Shown: in pieces, positions 1 to 8,715 of the stretch
How the letters are laid out: every line of letters starts with the position of its first letter
How positions within the stretch are numbered: position 1 is the stretch's first letter
From: Candidatus Planktophila sulfonica
GTDB lineage: Bacteria; Actinomycetota; Actinomycetes; Nanopelagicales; Nanopelagicaceae
DNA: 64,000 bases
Assembly: GCF_002288065.1 (NCBI RefSeq)
Contig: NZ_CP016773.1
Span: forward strand, 744,001-808,000
Direction: 5' to 3'
Program-made: the position numbers and the translations under genes
The notes under the pieces: generated by a model
The model's database searches: none
What the model was told of the DNA's origin: nothing
What the model saw: only the letters and a program-made list of their open reading frames with translations

Positions 1-354
1 ATTAAGAGTGTTAAATCGGCGTTCACTAATCAATCGTTGGAAGCTTCAGAAAGTCCAACAGTCAGTGCGCTCAAGGTTGCAACGACGGCCCTAGCGTTGA
101 CCTGGCTCAATCCACATGTCTATCTGGATACGGTCATACTTTTAGGAAGTGTTGCAAATCAGTTCGATTCAGATCGTTGGTATTTCGCTATCGGCGCATC
201 AGTTGCAAGTGTTCTGTGGTTTACCGTTATCGGTTTTGGCGCCAGGGCTGCCTCGAAATATATGTCGCGTCCAATATTTTGGAAGATCCTTGATTCACTG
301 ATCGCAGTCGTCATGTTCTCGATTGCAATAACGCTCGCTTTCTTTAATTTTTAG
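1..354 (+). CDS. LysE/ArgO-type amino acid exporter, C-terminal part (5' end outside window)
   Basis: The frame is open from base 1, so the gene begins upstream and only the last 117 residues or so are seen. They hold three hydrophobic segments and the LNPHVYLD stretch with LLGSVANQF, typical of the second half of LysE/ArgO exporters, which expel basic amino acids through the inner membrane. The tail ILDSLIAVVMFSIA is also family-like. The 3' end overlaps the convergent DMT permease gene by 11 bases. Arginine or lysine as substrate is a family inference. An export valve would suit a cell living on amino acids, as the hydroxyproline and histidine clusters nearby suggest. Confidence 0.85.
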   Translation: MKSVKSAFTNQSLEASESPTVSALKVATTALALTWLNPHVYLDTVILLGSVANQFDSDRWYFAIGASVASVLWFTVIGFGARAASKYMSRPIFWKILDSLIAVVMFSIAITLAFFNF

Positions 355-1216
355 TACGAGAGGTAAGCAGGATTCCCAAGGCAACAATCGCGATTCCTAT
401 ATAACTCTGCAGAAAAAGAGCCTCGCCAATTACGATGGCAGCCAGGATCGTTGCAGTTGCGGGTTCGGCTAAAACCACTGTCGCAGCAAGACTGGATTCG
501 ATTCTCTTGAGCCCAAACATAAAGAGCACGTAACCAATAGACGTTGTTACAAGTCCCAGCCATAGAACGGTGAGAAAACCTTGTGTAGTGAAGATCCATT
601 TGGGGTTTTCGGTAAATAAGAACGGGAAACTGACCAGCGCTGCAACGCCAAAGGTTGTTGCCGTAAGCCACATATCCTGTGCACCCCTTGCGAGGGATTT
701 GCGACAAACCACATTAAAGATTGCAAAACCTAACCCGGCAAGGACTGCCAAGCCCACTCCCTTAGGCTCAAATGATTCAACACCATCCGCAGTTCCCACC
801 AAGATGATTCCAAGAACTGTCACTGAAGTTCCTAGGTACCAACTCTTCTGTGGTTTCTCTCGAAGAACTAAGTAAGCGACTATGGCTGAAAGTGTTGGAG
901 CTGAACCAAGCGCTGTAACGGTTGCTATCGCGATACCGGTTGAATGCACGGCGCTGAAGAAAGTCAGTTGATACATTCCTATTCCAACACCACAGATGAT
1001 CAAATCAAGGAGGGGCATTCGTACATCTCCCCGAGTCTTTCTCTGAAAGTATGCGAAAACGAAGAGAAATGCGGAACCACATAAAAGTCTTGCTGAGGCG
1101 ACCGCGACAGGAGAAATATCCGGAACGCCAAGTTGTTGAGTTGTGCCAGTTGTTCCGAAGCAGAGAGCGGCACCAAGTACGGCGAAGATTCCCGCACGGT
1201 TCTTGGTAGTACTCAT
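344..1216 (-). CDS. EamA/DMT-superfamily permease
   Basis: This is a membrane protein of about 290 residues with ten predicted hydrophobic segments arranged as two EamA repeats, the usual size and layout for drug/metabolite transporters. The substrate cannot be read from the sequence. An upstream in-frame ATG at 1246 would share its CATG with the divergent dehydrogenase gene. I prefer ATG 1216 because TATCCT lies exactly six bases before it, a leaderless-promoter arrangement, and because the protein then begins MSTTKNRAG directly before the first membrane helix. It lies beside the hydroxyproline genes, so a role in uptake or efflux of a related metabolite is possible but unproven. Confidence 0.85.
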   Translation of the reverse strand: MSTTKNRAGIFAVLGAALCFGTTGTTQQLGVPDISPVAVASARLLCGSAFLFVFAYFQRKTRGDVRMPLLDLIICGVGIGMYQLTFFSAVHSTGIAIATVTALGSAPTLSAIVAYLVLREKPQKSWYLGTSVTVLGIILVGTADGVESFEPKGVGLAVLAGLGFAIFNVVCRKSLARGAQDMWLTATTFGVAALVSFPFLFTENPKWIFTTQGFLTVLWLGLVTTSIGYVLFMFGLKRIESSLAATVVLAEPATATILAAIVIGEALFLQSYIGIAIVALGILLTSRTKN

Positions 1217-1222
1217 CCGACG

Positions 1223-1238
1223 AGGATACTCGTAGTAT
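1223..1238. promoter_or_regulatory. Divergent leaderless -10 hexamers
   Basis: On the minus strand TATCCT (1223-1228) lies six bases before ATG 1216. On the plus strand TAGTAT (1233-1238) lies six bases before ATG 1245. Neither gene has a Shine-Dalgarno sequence, so transcription probably starts at or next to the start codon in both directions. I see no convincing -35 box. Confidence 0.5.
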
Positions 1239-1244
1239 GCGCTC

Positions 1245-2729
1245 ATGACATTTCGCGCGGTAAAACCAATTGATGGAACTCCTTACGGAGTTGAGATCCC
1301 AGAGCACACTAAAGGTGACGTTGATTCACGAATCAAGAAGGCGGCTGCCTCGGCGCATGCGATTGCTAATCAATCACCCAAAGAGCGAGCACTTCTACTT
1401 CGTACTATCGCTGCCGAGATCGAGGCCGTGCGCACTTCACTTGTCGAATCTGCATGTGCTGAGACCGCGCTCCCTGAAGCTCGCATCGGCGGCGAAATAA
1501 CTCGCACAACAGTTCAGTTCGAACTCTTCGCCCGTCTGGTTGAAACAGGTAAGCACCTGGGGGTTTCTATTGATAAGGCCGATGCTAACTACTCCCCTGC
1601 GCCACGTCCTGATATTCGCAAAATGAATGTGCCACTTGGAGTGGTGGCAATCTTTGCGGCAAGTAATTTCCCTCTCGCGTTCTCTGTAGCTGGCGGCGAT
1701 GCTGCATCCGCAATAGCTTCAGGTAATGCAATCATCGCGAAGGCTCATCCATCTCATCCGAATACCTGCTCCACGATTGAACTAGCTATCAAGTCAGCAC
1801 TGAAGAAGTGTGGGCTGAGCGAAGATACTTACTCCATCGTTCAAGGTGTTAACCCTCAGATCACTCATTGGTTGGCCCTTCATGAAGATGTGAAGGCAGT
1901 TGGTTTCACAGGATCTGAAGTTGTCGGAAGAATCCTGGTCGACTTGGCGGCAACTCGTAAGGAACCAATCCCAGTATTTGCTGAGATGGGAAGCCTCAAT
2001 CCAGTCTTTGTCACAAAGAACGCGATCGCCGATCGTTCAGAGGCGCTTGCTAAAGGAATTATTGATTCCGCACTGATGGGATCTGGCCAGTTCTGTACAA
2101 AGCCAGGACTGGTATTTATCCCTAAAGATGAAGATTTCGTTTCAACTATGAAATCTCACCTTGCAACACTTTCTGTCGCACCTCTATTGAGTAAGTCCAT
2201 CGCTGATCGCTACTCGTCAGCAATCGCGAAAATTTCAGATGGCGGCAAACTCGAAGTTGCTTCAGGAATCGCTAATGACTCAGGCTTTGGAGTTACTCCA
2301 ACCGTTTTTATTACCGATTGGACGACAGCCTCTTCGAACCATGAATTGCTCGAAGAGCACTTTGGTCCAACAACAGTCATCATTACTTGTGATGAAACCC
2401 AATACGTTGAAATTGCCTCATCGCTTCGGGGTCAGCTGACCGCAACGATTCAAGGAACTGATGCCGATAAGCCCACCGAACTTCTTTCAGTACTGAAAGA
2501 AAAAGCTGGCCGTGTCATTTGGAACGGTTTCCCTACAGGAGTTGCTGTTACATCGGCTATGAATCACGGCGGCCCATGGCCTTCATCGTCATCGCATACA
2601 ACGTCAGTGGGAACAGATGCGATCTATCGCTTCATGCGTCCTGTTGCTTTTCAAGGATTTGCGCAGAGCGTTCTTCCGGAACCGCTACAAGATGCCAACT
2701 CTTGGGCTGTCCCGCAATCAATTAACTAA
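1245..2729 (+). CDS. 2,5-dioxovalerate (alpha-ketoglutaric semialdehyde) dehydrogenase
   Basis: This 494-residue aldehyde dehydrogenase-superfamily enzyme has catalytic Cys284 in GQFCTKPG and general-base Glu247 in FAEMGS. Its long form and C-terminal MNHGGPWP region resemble the NADP-preferring alpha-ketoglutaric semialdehyde dehydrogenases. In the hydroxyproline pathway this enzyme oxidises 2,5-dioxopentanoate to 2-oxoglutarate. The assignment rests on the neighbours: the epimerase, deaminase and D-hydroxyproline dehydrogenase genes converge on it, with only eight bases between the stop codons. Semialdehydes from sugar acids would be alternative substrates. The start is supported by TAGTAT six bases upstream. 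Confidence 0.85.
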   Translation: MTFRAVKPIDGTPYGVEIPEHTKGDVDSRIKKAAASAHAIANQSPKERALLLRTIAAEIEAVRTSLVESACAETALPEARIGGEITRTTVQFELFARLVETGKHLGVSIDKADANYSPAPRPDIRKMNVPLGVVAIFAASNFPLAFSVAGGDAASAIASGNAIIAKAHPSHPNTCSTIELAIKSALKKCGLSEDTYSIVQGVNPQITHWLALHEDVKAVGFTGSEVVGRILVDLAATRKEPIPVFAEMGSLNPVFVTKNAIADRSEALAKGIIDSALMGSGQFCTKPGLVFIPKDEDFVSTMKSHLATLSVAPLLSKSIADRYSSAIAKISDGGKLEVASGIANDSGFGVTPTVFITDWTTASSNHELLEEHFGPTTVIITCDETQYVEIASSLRGQLTATIQGTDADKPTELLSVLKEKAGRVIWNGFPTGVAVTSAMNHGGPWPSSSSHTTSVGTDAIYRFMRPVAFQGFAQSVLPEPLQDANSWAVPQSIN

Positions 2730-2737
2730 TTATCTAG

Positions 2738-3742
2738 TTAGACGATGAAGCCGCTTGGGAATGGATCGTTCTCATCGAGCATCCATGTTGCCTCGCCCAT
2801 TACCCATGCGCGTCCGGTAATCATCGGAATAATTGCGTCGAAGTTACCGACCTTGGTGCGCTCTTTAATTCTTCCTTCGAAGTGAGAACCGATCCAAGAT
2901 TCATTGTTGAGAACATCGCCTTCCTTGAAATCTCCGCGAGCCACCATCTGAGCTAGTCGAGCACTTGTTCCTGTGCCGCAAGGAGAACGATCGAACCAAC
3001 CTGGGTGAATTGCCATCGCGTTGCGCCAATGCAGTGGACCTTCAATTCCTGGAGCAATGAAATCGATGTGGTGACAGATAGCGATATCTGGATTTTCAGG
3101 ATGCACGGGCCGATTCTGTTCGTTGATGGCATCAGAGATAAGAAGACCATAATCGAGGAACTTTTGGCCGTTCTCGCGTTTGAATTCAAGACCCACACGA
3201 TCGACTGGAACTATGGCGTAGAAATTTCCACCATACGCCATGTCGTACTTAATCTTTCCGAGACCTGGAACATCAACTTCTTGATCAAGTGCGTAAGAAA
3301 ATGATGGGACGTTGGTCAAGGTGACATTCTTTGCGCGGCCGTTTTCTACCGCGACATCTACGACAACTAGCCCCGCTGGAGTATCAAGGCGAATAGTTGT
3401 TACTGGTTCAACAACTTTCACTAATTGTTTTTCGACGAGAGCGGTTGCTACTCCGATAGTTCCGTGACCGCACATCGGTAAACATCCTGAAACTTCAATA
3501 TAGACAACTCCCCAATCAGCATCTGGTCGAGTTGGCTTCTGCAAGATTGCACCGCTCATTGCGCTATGTCCACGTGGTTCATACATCAACCAGTGACGGA
3601 AATAATCCATATGCTCCATGAAATGCAGGCGTTTATCGAACATCGTAGCCCCGGGGATTTCGCCAATCCCTGACGTCACAACACGAGTTGGCATACCTTC
3701 GGTATGCGTCTCAACAGTCGTGACGGTGCGGATGCTCTTCAT
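2738..3742 (-). CDS. 4-hydroxyproline 2-epimerase (proline racemase family)
   Basis: This 334-residue member of the proline racemase family carries both catalytic cysteines: Cys91 in MCGHGTIG and Cys255 in DRSPCGTGTS. Two cysteines mark epimerases or racemases. The related trans-3-hydroxyproline dehydratases have a Thr at the second position. The likely reaction is trans-4-hydroxy-L-proline to cis-4-hydroxy-D-proline in the cytoplasm, the first step of the pathway completed by the upstream genes on the same strand. It follows the deaminase gene by eight bases, so it is probably the last gene of a five-gene operon running from 7392 to 2738. Free proline as substrate is less likely given the context. 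Confidence 0.88.
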   Translation of the reverse strand: MKSIRTVTTVETHTEGMPTRVVTSGIGEIPGATMFDKRLHFMEHMDYFRHWLMYEPRGHSAMSGAILQKPTRPDADWGVVYIEVSGCLPMCGHGTIGVATALVEKQLVKVVEPVTTIRLDTPAGLVVVDVAVENGRAKNVTLTNVPSFSYALDQEVDVPGLGKIKYDMAYGGNFYAIVPVDRVGLEFKRENGQKFLDYGLLISDAINEQNRPVHPENPDIAICHHIDFIAPGIEGPLHWRNAMAIHPGWFDRSPCGTGTSARLAQMVARGDFKEGDVLNNESWIGSHFEGRIKERTKVGNFDAIIPMITGRAWVMGEATWMLDENDPFPSGFIV

Positions 3743-3750
3743 AAGAGCGC

Positions 3751-4644
3751 TTAGCGATTCTTAAAGTAAGCCAGCGCTACATCCATCTCACGATGAATCT
3801 GCTCTTGCTCATGCTTTGGAAGAGGTAGACGTGGAAGTCGTGTAGGACCGCCATATCGACCGACGTGATCCATGCCCAACTTAATCGCCTGAATGAATTC
3901 CTTTTTAGAATCCCAGTGGAAGACATCATGAAGTGCTGCGTACATCGGAGCTGCCTCTTTGAAGTTTCCTGATGTGGCAAGGTTATAAAGCTCCATAGAT
4001 TCCTTAGGAAGAGCATTTGGGAATCCTGCAATCCAACCTGAAATTCCAGCGGTTGAGAGTTCGAGGAATACGTCATCTGCGCCCACAATTACCTCAATAC
4101 GAGGGGCAAGCTTCTTGATCTGCCAGATACGACGAACATCGCCTGAGAATTCCTTGATTGCGACCACGTTTGGAACTTCATCAGCAATACGGGCAACTAA
4201 CTTCGGAGTCAGATCTACCTTTGTATCAAAAGGATTGTTGTAGGCGATGATTGGGATTCCAACCTTTGCTACCTCTTTGTAATGCGCAATCACTTCGTCA
4301 TCTGAAGCGCGATATGCGTTAGGTGGAAGCAACATGACAGCGCCTGCACCAGCATTCTGTGCATGCTCTGCCCATTTACGTGACTCGGCTGCGCCGTACG
4401 CGGCTACGCCAGGAACAACGCTGAAACCCTTTGGAGCAGCAGCTACCGCAACTTCAACCATCTTTGCGCGCTCTTCAGCTGTAAGTACTTGATACTCGCC
4501 AAGCGAACCGTTCGGAATAACACCATGCGTTCCGTTAGCTGCAAGCCATGCAACATGTTCTGCATACTTGTCGTAATCAACAGAGAGATCAGATTTGAAC
4601 GGGGTCGCTGTGGCGGTAAGAACGCCATTCCATGGGTTAGTCAT
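3751..4644 (-). CDS. 1-pyrroline-4-hydroxy-2-carboxylate deaminase (DapA family)
   Basis: This is a 297-residue (beta/alpha)8 aldolase of the dihydrodipicolinate synthase family, with Schiff-base Lys164 in AIKEFSGD, Tyr135 in AYNNPF and a GSLGE phosphate-loop equivalent. DapA itself has GTTGE, and true dapA is rarely placed among hydroxyproline genes. Here the likely reaction is deamination and dehydration of 1-pyrroline-4-hydroxy-2-carboxylate to 2,5-dioxopentanoate. I start at ATG 4644 rather than the TTG nine bases upstream, since the protein then begins MTNPWNGVLTA like its relatives. TAAGTT lies seven bases before that ATG, so an internal promoter is possible. Confidence 0.85.
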   Translation of the reverse strand: MTNPWNGVLTATATPFKSDLSVDYDKYAEHVAWLAANGTHGVIPNGSLGEYQVLTAEERAKMVEVAVAAAPKGFSVVPGVAAYGAAESRKWAEHAQNAGAGAVMLLPPNAYRASDDEVIAHYKEVAKVGIPIIAYNNPFDTKVDLTPKLVARIADEVPNVVAIKEFSGDVRRIWQIKKLAPRIEVIVGADDVFLELSTAGISGWIAGFPNALPKESMELYNLATSGNFKEAAPMYAALHDVFHWDSKKEFIQAIKLGMDHVGRYGGPTRLPRLPLPKHEQEQIHREMDVALAYFKNR

Positions 4645-4667
4645 GCTGCACAACTTATCCCGTAATT

Positions 4668-6005
4668 CTACTTTTTTCCATCTCCAAGAAGTCCGAGTGA
4701 GATAGGGCTAGCAATAGGTCGGTTGCTTGAAGCAATTCGTTCTCCATCAGAAACAGTGCAATGAGTAAGGCCTGCGACAATCTCTGAAACATTCCGAGAA
4801 CAGATTCTGCCTTGGCATAGGCCCATGCCGGCGCGAGTAAATAGTTTCGCCGTACGAGAATCTTCGGCACCGAGTTCGGTTACTGATTCACGTATTTCAC
4901 TCATCTTTACTTCTTCGCAACGACAGATAGTCGTCGTATCGTCTGACCAGCTCTGCCAACCATCACGAATTGGATATGAGCGTTTCAGAGCATTTGCAAA
5001 AATCTGCTTCCGCATTCGATTGAAATTAAGCAGTGGGCGAACACCTTGACCGGATGCGGATAATCCGGCAATTTCTCCTTCAATGAGGGAAAGATCTGCT
5101 CCGCCGATTCCAGTTGCTTCTCCTGCGATCCATACATTTTCTACAGAACTTCGCTGCGCATCATCGACCGAAAAAATGGTGGTTCCGTCAACATCAACTC
5201 GTTGTGCGCATCCAACAATTCCCCCAAGTGAGAGATCGGGCGTAAAACCCCATCCGGCTGCAACGACATCTACGAGGCGCGACTTATCTCGTTTGGCCAC
5301 GATATTGAACTTTGAGTTAACTCGGGAAATGGTCGCTGAACCTTCCGAGAAGGAAGAGACAGCTCGTTTGAATTGCGGCGTGACACTGAATCTCTTCAAA
5401 AGTCTTGCGTAGTAAATAAGTTCAAGGAATTTGGATGGGTTGAGCAATAAAGCGTGCGGTGACAGTGCCCAGCGCAACGGAGTATTTGCATCGTAGAGAC
5501 CAACGATTTCCGCACCTGATTCAGCTAAGCCGGTCGCAACAGGCAATAAGAAAGGTCCAGTTCCAGCAACTACCACTTTCTTTCCTGCCAATACTCCATG
5601 ACCTTTAAGTAAGGATTGTGCCGCACCTGGAGTCATTGACCCTGGCTTATCCCAACCAGGAAATGGAAGTGAACGATCGTATGCACCCGTTGCAAGGATG
5701 AGTTTCTCGGCTGTCAACGAACTCTCTTGCCCGCCTTGCAGATAGTTCACTCGAAATAGATTGCCATCCTTTTCAATACTCCAGACAGTTGCCTCTGAAA
5801 TATGGGTTATCGAAGACGCATTCTCAATCTTTGCAAACAATGTGTCAGCGCGATTGCTTCTGTACCCTTTAACCGCAGTTTGGTGACGCCAGTACTGACC
5901 ACCTTTGCGAGGTGCAGAGTCAATGAGTGCCACATCTGTTCCATTTCGAGAAGCGGCCTCAGCCGCAGCAAGCCCAGCAGGACCCGCACCAATAACGATA
6001 ATCAT
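4668..6005 (-). CDS. D-hydroxyproline dehydrogenase, NAD(P)/FAD subunit (HcnB/OoxA-like)
   Basis: This 445-residue flavoprotein starts with a Rossmann motif GAGPAGLAAA and has a second dinucleotide motif around VVAGTGPFLLPV. The C-terminal third contains a BFD-like cysteine cluster: CRC in TICRCEEVK and the pair in GLCQGRICS. This is the layout of the alpha subunits of opine oxidase, hydrogen cyanide synthase (HcnB) and the heterotrimeric D-hydroxyproline dehydrogenase. With the [2Fe-2S] and DAO-like subunits encoded just upstream, it should pass electrons from cis-4-hydroxy-D-proline to an acceptor, probably quinone. Its start overlaps the preceding stop by four bases (ATGA), indicating translational coupling. 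Confidence 0.85.
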   Translation of the reverse strand: MIIVIGAGPAGLAAAEAASRNGTDVALIDSAPRKGGQYWRHQTAVKGYRSNRADTLFAKIENASSITHISEATVWSIEKDGNLFRVNYLQGGQESSLTAEKLILATGAYDRSLPFPGWDKPGSMTPGAAQSLLKGHGVLAGKKVVVAGTGPFLLPVATGLAESGAEIVGLYDANTPLRWALSPHALLLNPSKFLELIYYARLLKRFSVTPQFKRAVSSFSEGSATISRVNSKFNIVAKRDKSRLVDVVAAGWGFTPDLSLGGIVGCAQRVDVDGTTIFSVDDAQRSSVENVWIAGEATGIGGADLSLIEGEIAGLSASGQGVRPLLNFNRMRKQIFANALKRSYPIRDGWQSWSDDTTTICRCEEVKMSEIRESVTELGAEDSRTAKLFTRAGMGLCQGRICSRNVSEIVAGLTHCTVSDGERIASSNRPIASPISLGLLGDGKK

Positions 6006-6253
6006 GGAGCACTCTCCACATTCATTCCTTGCTTTGCTTCAATGAGGCATGAGCGTTGGTTTGCAACCCCATCAACTACTACAACACAGTCATAACAGAT
6101 ACCAATGCCGCAGAAGATTGAACGGGCCTCATTGCCAAATCGCGTAGTGCGAAGTTCTCGGGTATCAGAAGCTATGAGGGCTGCAGCGATACTTTGTCCT
6201 GGTTGGCAGCTGAACTCTTTTCCGTTGAAAGTAAATGAGATCTCTTTCGTCAT
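6002..6253 (-). CDS. D-hydroxyproline dehydrogenase, small [2Fe-2S] subunit (HcnA-like)
   Basis: This 83-residue ferredoxin-fold protein has the plant-type cluster ligands Cys48, Cys53 and Cys56 (FCGIGICYDC) and Cys69 (QRSC). It matches the small gamma subunits of HcnABC and opine-oxidase-like complexes, which carry electrons between the two flavin subunits. Both ends overlap their neighbours by four bases, so the three subunits are translationally coupled and probably made in equal amounts. The role is inferred from family and neighbours. The iron-sulfur motif itself is directly visible. Confidence 0.88.
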   Translation of the reverse strand: MTKEISFTFNGKEFSCQPGQSIAAALIASDTRELRTTRFGNEARSIFCGIGICYDCVVVVDGVANQRSCLIEAKQGMNVESAP

Positions 6254-7392
6254 AGCGAAACTTTCTCGAACCTTGCAGGTGAAAATGCGGATCCATCCAT
6301 AAACGATTCACGCCCGAGAATTGCATCGGTAATGAGCGCTGCAGAACCCGGCGCCAATCCAATTCCGGCGCCTTCATGGCCCGCCGAATGCCAAAGGCCT
6401 TTAACTGTTGCATCTTCACCGATTACCGGAAGATGATCTGGTGCGTAGGGGCGAAAGCCGCGATACGCGCGAAGCAGTTGTACATCTCGAAGCACAGGAA
6501 AGAGCGAAGTGGCTTGAGCAGCAAGGCGACGTAGGATTTCATAATTCATTGACCCATCAAAACCAACACGTTCTCGGCTTGCACCAATGAGGATTGTTCC
6601 GGCGCGTGTTCCTTCAACGACTGTACTGGTCTGCAAATCGGCATCACTGCTTGCAACATTTGCGACATAGTCAGAGTCATAGACTTTATGGAAGACGTAC
6701 TTCTTTGTTGGCTCGGTGACGAGAATGAAACCTTTACGTGGAGCGATGGGCAGATGCGAACCAGCCATCTGTGCCAACTCCCCCGCCCATGTTCCTGTTG
6801 CGTTGACGATAATCGGTGCCGAGAAATTGCCCTGAGTTGTCTCGATACCTGTTACTGCACCTTGGTTAACAAGAATTCTGGTGACCTTGGCTTGAGAGAT
6901 AAATGCTCCACCACGTTGTACGACCGTGCGAATCACATGAGCTGCAGCCAGCATCGGTTGGCATTGAGAATCTTGGGGGTAGAAAACCCCAGACTGGTAT
7001 CTCTGGTCTAGGTAAGGTTCCAACTCATGAAGAGATGTGTGGTCTAACTTCTGAATCGTCACGCCATGGTTACTTTGTTCAGACGCCAATATCATCAATG
7101 GGCCATCATCGTTGCGCGCAACAACTACTCCGCCCTTGGCTTCGAGTTCAAAGGTATCGCCAACATCGTCTTGCATTTCAAACCATAGATCACGAGAGCG
7201 AAGCGCCAACGTTAGTTCTGGACCAGGATCTTTATCTGAGACAAGAATGTTGCCTTCGCCTGCGCCAGTTGTTCCGCTCGACACAGCTCCGCGATCAATG
7301 ACTAAAACTTTAAATCCAGCGTTGGTAAGCGAAAGTGCAACCGAAGCGCCCACTATCCCCGCGCCAATAACAATTGCGTCAGGGTTTTTCAT
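6250..7392 (-). CDS. D-hydroxyproline dehydrogenase, DAO-type FAD subunit (HcnC-like)
   Basis: This 380-residue D-amino-acid-oxidase-fold enzyme begins with the FAD-binding motif GAGIVGASVAL and ends with the DAO-family region GFRPYAPDHLPVIG followed by HSAGHEGAGIGLAPG. It is the likely catalytic subunit, oxidising cis-4-hydroxy-D-proline to 1-pyrroline-4-hydroxy-2-carboxylate. It is the first gene of the catabolic operon and sits 14 bases downstream of the HIT-family gene on the same strand. Other D-amino acids, sarcosine or opines could be substrates of this fold. The epimerase and deaminase next door argue for hydroxyproline. Confidence 0.85.
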   Translation of the reverse strand: MKNPDAIVIGAGIVGASVALSLTNAGFKVLVIDRGAVSSGTTGAGEGNILVSDKDPGPELTLALRSRDLWFEMQDDVGDTFELEAKGGVVVARNDDGPLMILASEQSNHGVTIQKLDHTSLHELEPYLDQRYQSGVFYPQDSQCQPMLAAAHVIRTVVQRGGAFISQAKVTRILVNQGAVTGIETTQGNFSAPIIVNATGTWAGELAQMAGSHLPIAPRKGFILVTEPTKKYVFHKVYDSDYVANVASSDADLQTSTVVEGTRAGTILIGASRERVGFDGSMNYEILRRLAAQATSLFPVLRDVQLLRAYRGFRPYAPDHLPVIGEDATVKGLWHSAGHEGAGIGLAPGSAALITDAILGRESFMDGSAFSPARFEKVSL

Positions 7393-7406
7393 GGGAGAAG
7401 TCTGCT

Positions 7407-7811
7407 CTACTTTGTAATCTGTTGCAGAACTTCGAGAAGATCAGACTCTGCCGCTGGCGCGATATCCCAAGGCTTATGCAAACCGTCATTTTCCCAGCGA
7501 GGAATGACGTGCATATGCAAGTGAAAAACGGTCTGCCACCCAGCATCTCGGTTCATCTGAAAAACAGATGTGCCTTCTGAGCCAAGCTGCGCATACAGGA
7601 GATCGGCCACAACTTTCGCTGTGCTTGCAACGCGACCATAAGTTTGCGCATCTGCCTCATGAATATCTTTGACGTGGTTCTTTGGAATAACCAGAGTGTG
7701 GCCGCGATTGGCAGGAAATATGTCGAGGAATGCGTAGCAGTGCTCATCTTCATAGACCTTGTATGAAGGAATGGATCCTTCAACTATCTTGCAGAAAATG
7801 CAATCTGACAT
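7407..7811 (-). CDS. HIT-family hydrolase (histidine triad protein)
   Basis: The 134-residue protein has the histidine triad H97-L-H99-M-H101-V and an N-terminal Cys4-x2-Cys7 pair that binds zinc in many HINT-like members. Family members hydrolyse nucleoside phosphoramidates or dinucleotides in the cytoplasm. I use ATG 7811 (MSDCIFCKIV). A longer frame reaches 7868 but would add a non-conserved basic leader and run into the upstream gene. TACAGT lies exactly six bases before ATG 7811, supporting a leaderless start. It is probably not functionally tied to the hydroxyproline operon that follows. Confidence 0.9.
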   Translation of the reverse strand: MSDCIFCKIVEGSIPSYKVYEDEHCYAFLDIFPANRGHTLVIPKNHVKDIHEADAQTYGRVASTAKVVADLLYAQLGSEGTSVFQMNRDAGWQTVFHLHMHVIPRWENDGLHKPWDIAPAAESDLLEVLQQITK

Positions 7812-7815
7812 GGCA

Positions 7816-8715
7816 TCACTGTAGAGCGTTGATTCTTTGTCGCGCAATCTTCTGGCTCGGAGATTCATGGCCCAACATGTAAGAAAGGAAATCCAAAAGC
7901 ACCTTACTTACTCGAAGCCAATTCTTTGATCGAGGCTTTAATCCAAGGACAGAGAGAAAGGGTTCATCAATTGTGGCTATGGCTGCGTTTGCCAAAATCC
8001 TGTAGAAGAAAAGACCACCTTTGCTAAATGGAGGTTTGAGAATGAAGCCGACTATTGGTGGAGTCATTGCAATAGAAGTTACTTCATTCTGCGCAAAGCT
8101 AGCCATCACATCTGCGAGTTCCTTCTTAGAAAGAGGTGCTGAAGTGAGCCCGAGAGGTTCTGCACTCTTTGACCATTCGCGAACATACTGATCTGCCCCC
8201 TGAGGTAAGACATAACCGAGTTCTTCATGCGCACGAAGAAATGAATCTGTGAAGGCGCAGTGAACCCAGAGCAAGTACCGCGGATCTGAAGCGCTATATG
8301 GAGATTGAGAACCAGACTTCTCTTCAAACGTTCCAGTGACTCGCTTATGCATTTCGCGAACTCGTCGCGCTTCAATCTCAATCGCTTCGGTCGAACCAAA
8401 AGAAGTAATCGTTAACCAACGAGTTGTTCGCTCTAATCGACCCAATGGGTCTGTGTCATAAGCTGAATGTTCAGCAACTCCTGTAAGCGCTGCCGGGTGC
8501 GCTGCCTGCATGAGAAGGGCGCGAATTCCACCAACAAGAGTTGCAATGCAACCATGCACTTCCCAGACCGCGCTACGAGGACCGAATAACCCTTCATCGC
8601 TACCGATCGCCATCTGCTTTGACCAAACAGGCGCACCACTGGGATCTCCTGAAACTGTCTTACGAAAGGCATCGGCAGCTCTATTTCCGCCAAGAGCACC
8701 CAATAATCTATTCAC
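7816..8715 (-). CDS. DUF2236 (MpaB-like oxygenase family) protein
   Basis: The 299-residue protein belongs to the DUF2236 family, which includes latex-clearing-protein and MpaB-type b-heme oxygenases. Characteristic stretches are SAVWEVHGC, QAAHPAALTGVAEHS and LLWVHCAF, holding conserved histidines that could bind heme. The substrate is unknown. GTG 8715 overlaps the end of hutG by eight bases and is my choice. A TTG at 8733 would extend it by six residues. It probably shares a transcript with hutG, but this looks like a streamlining artefact rather than a sign of a role in histidine breakdown. Confidence 0.75.
   Translation of the reverse strand: MNRLLGALGGNRAADAFRKTVSGDPSGAPVWSKQMAIGSDEGLFGPRSAVWEVHGCIATLVGGIRALLMQAAHPAALTGVAEHSAYDTDPLGRLERTTRWLTITSFGSTEAIEIEARRVREMHKRVTGTFEEKSGSQSPYSASDPRYLLWVHCAFTDSFLRAHEELGYVLPQGADQYVREWSKSAEPLGLTSAPLSKKELADVMASFAQNEVTSIAMTPPIVGFILKPPFSKGGLFFYRILANAAIATIDEPFLSVLGLKPRSKNWLRVSKVLLDFLSYMLGHESPSQKIARQRINALQ

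Noticed and set aside
2720-2745. Short hairpin TAACTA-ATTATC-TAGTTA between convergent stop codons
   Set aside because: The stem is only six A/T pairs and no T run follows, so it is too weak to call a terminator.
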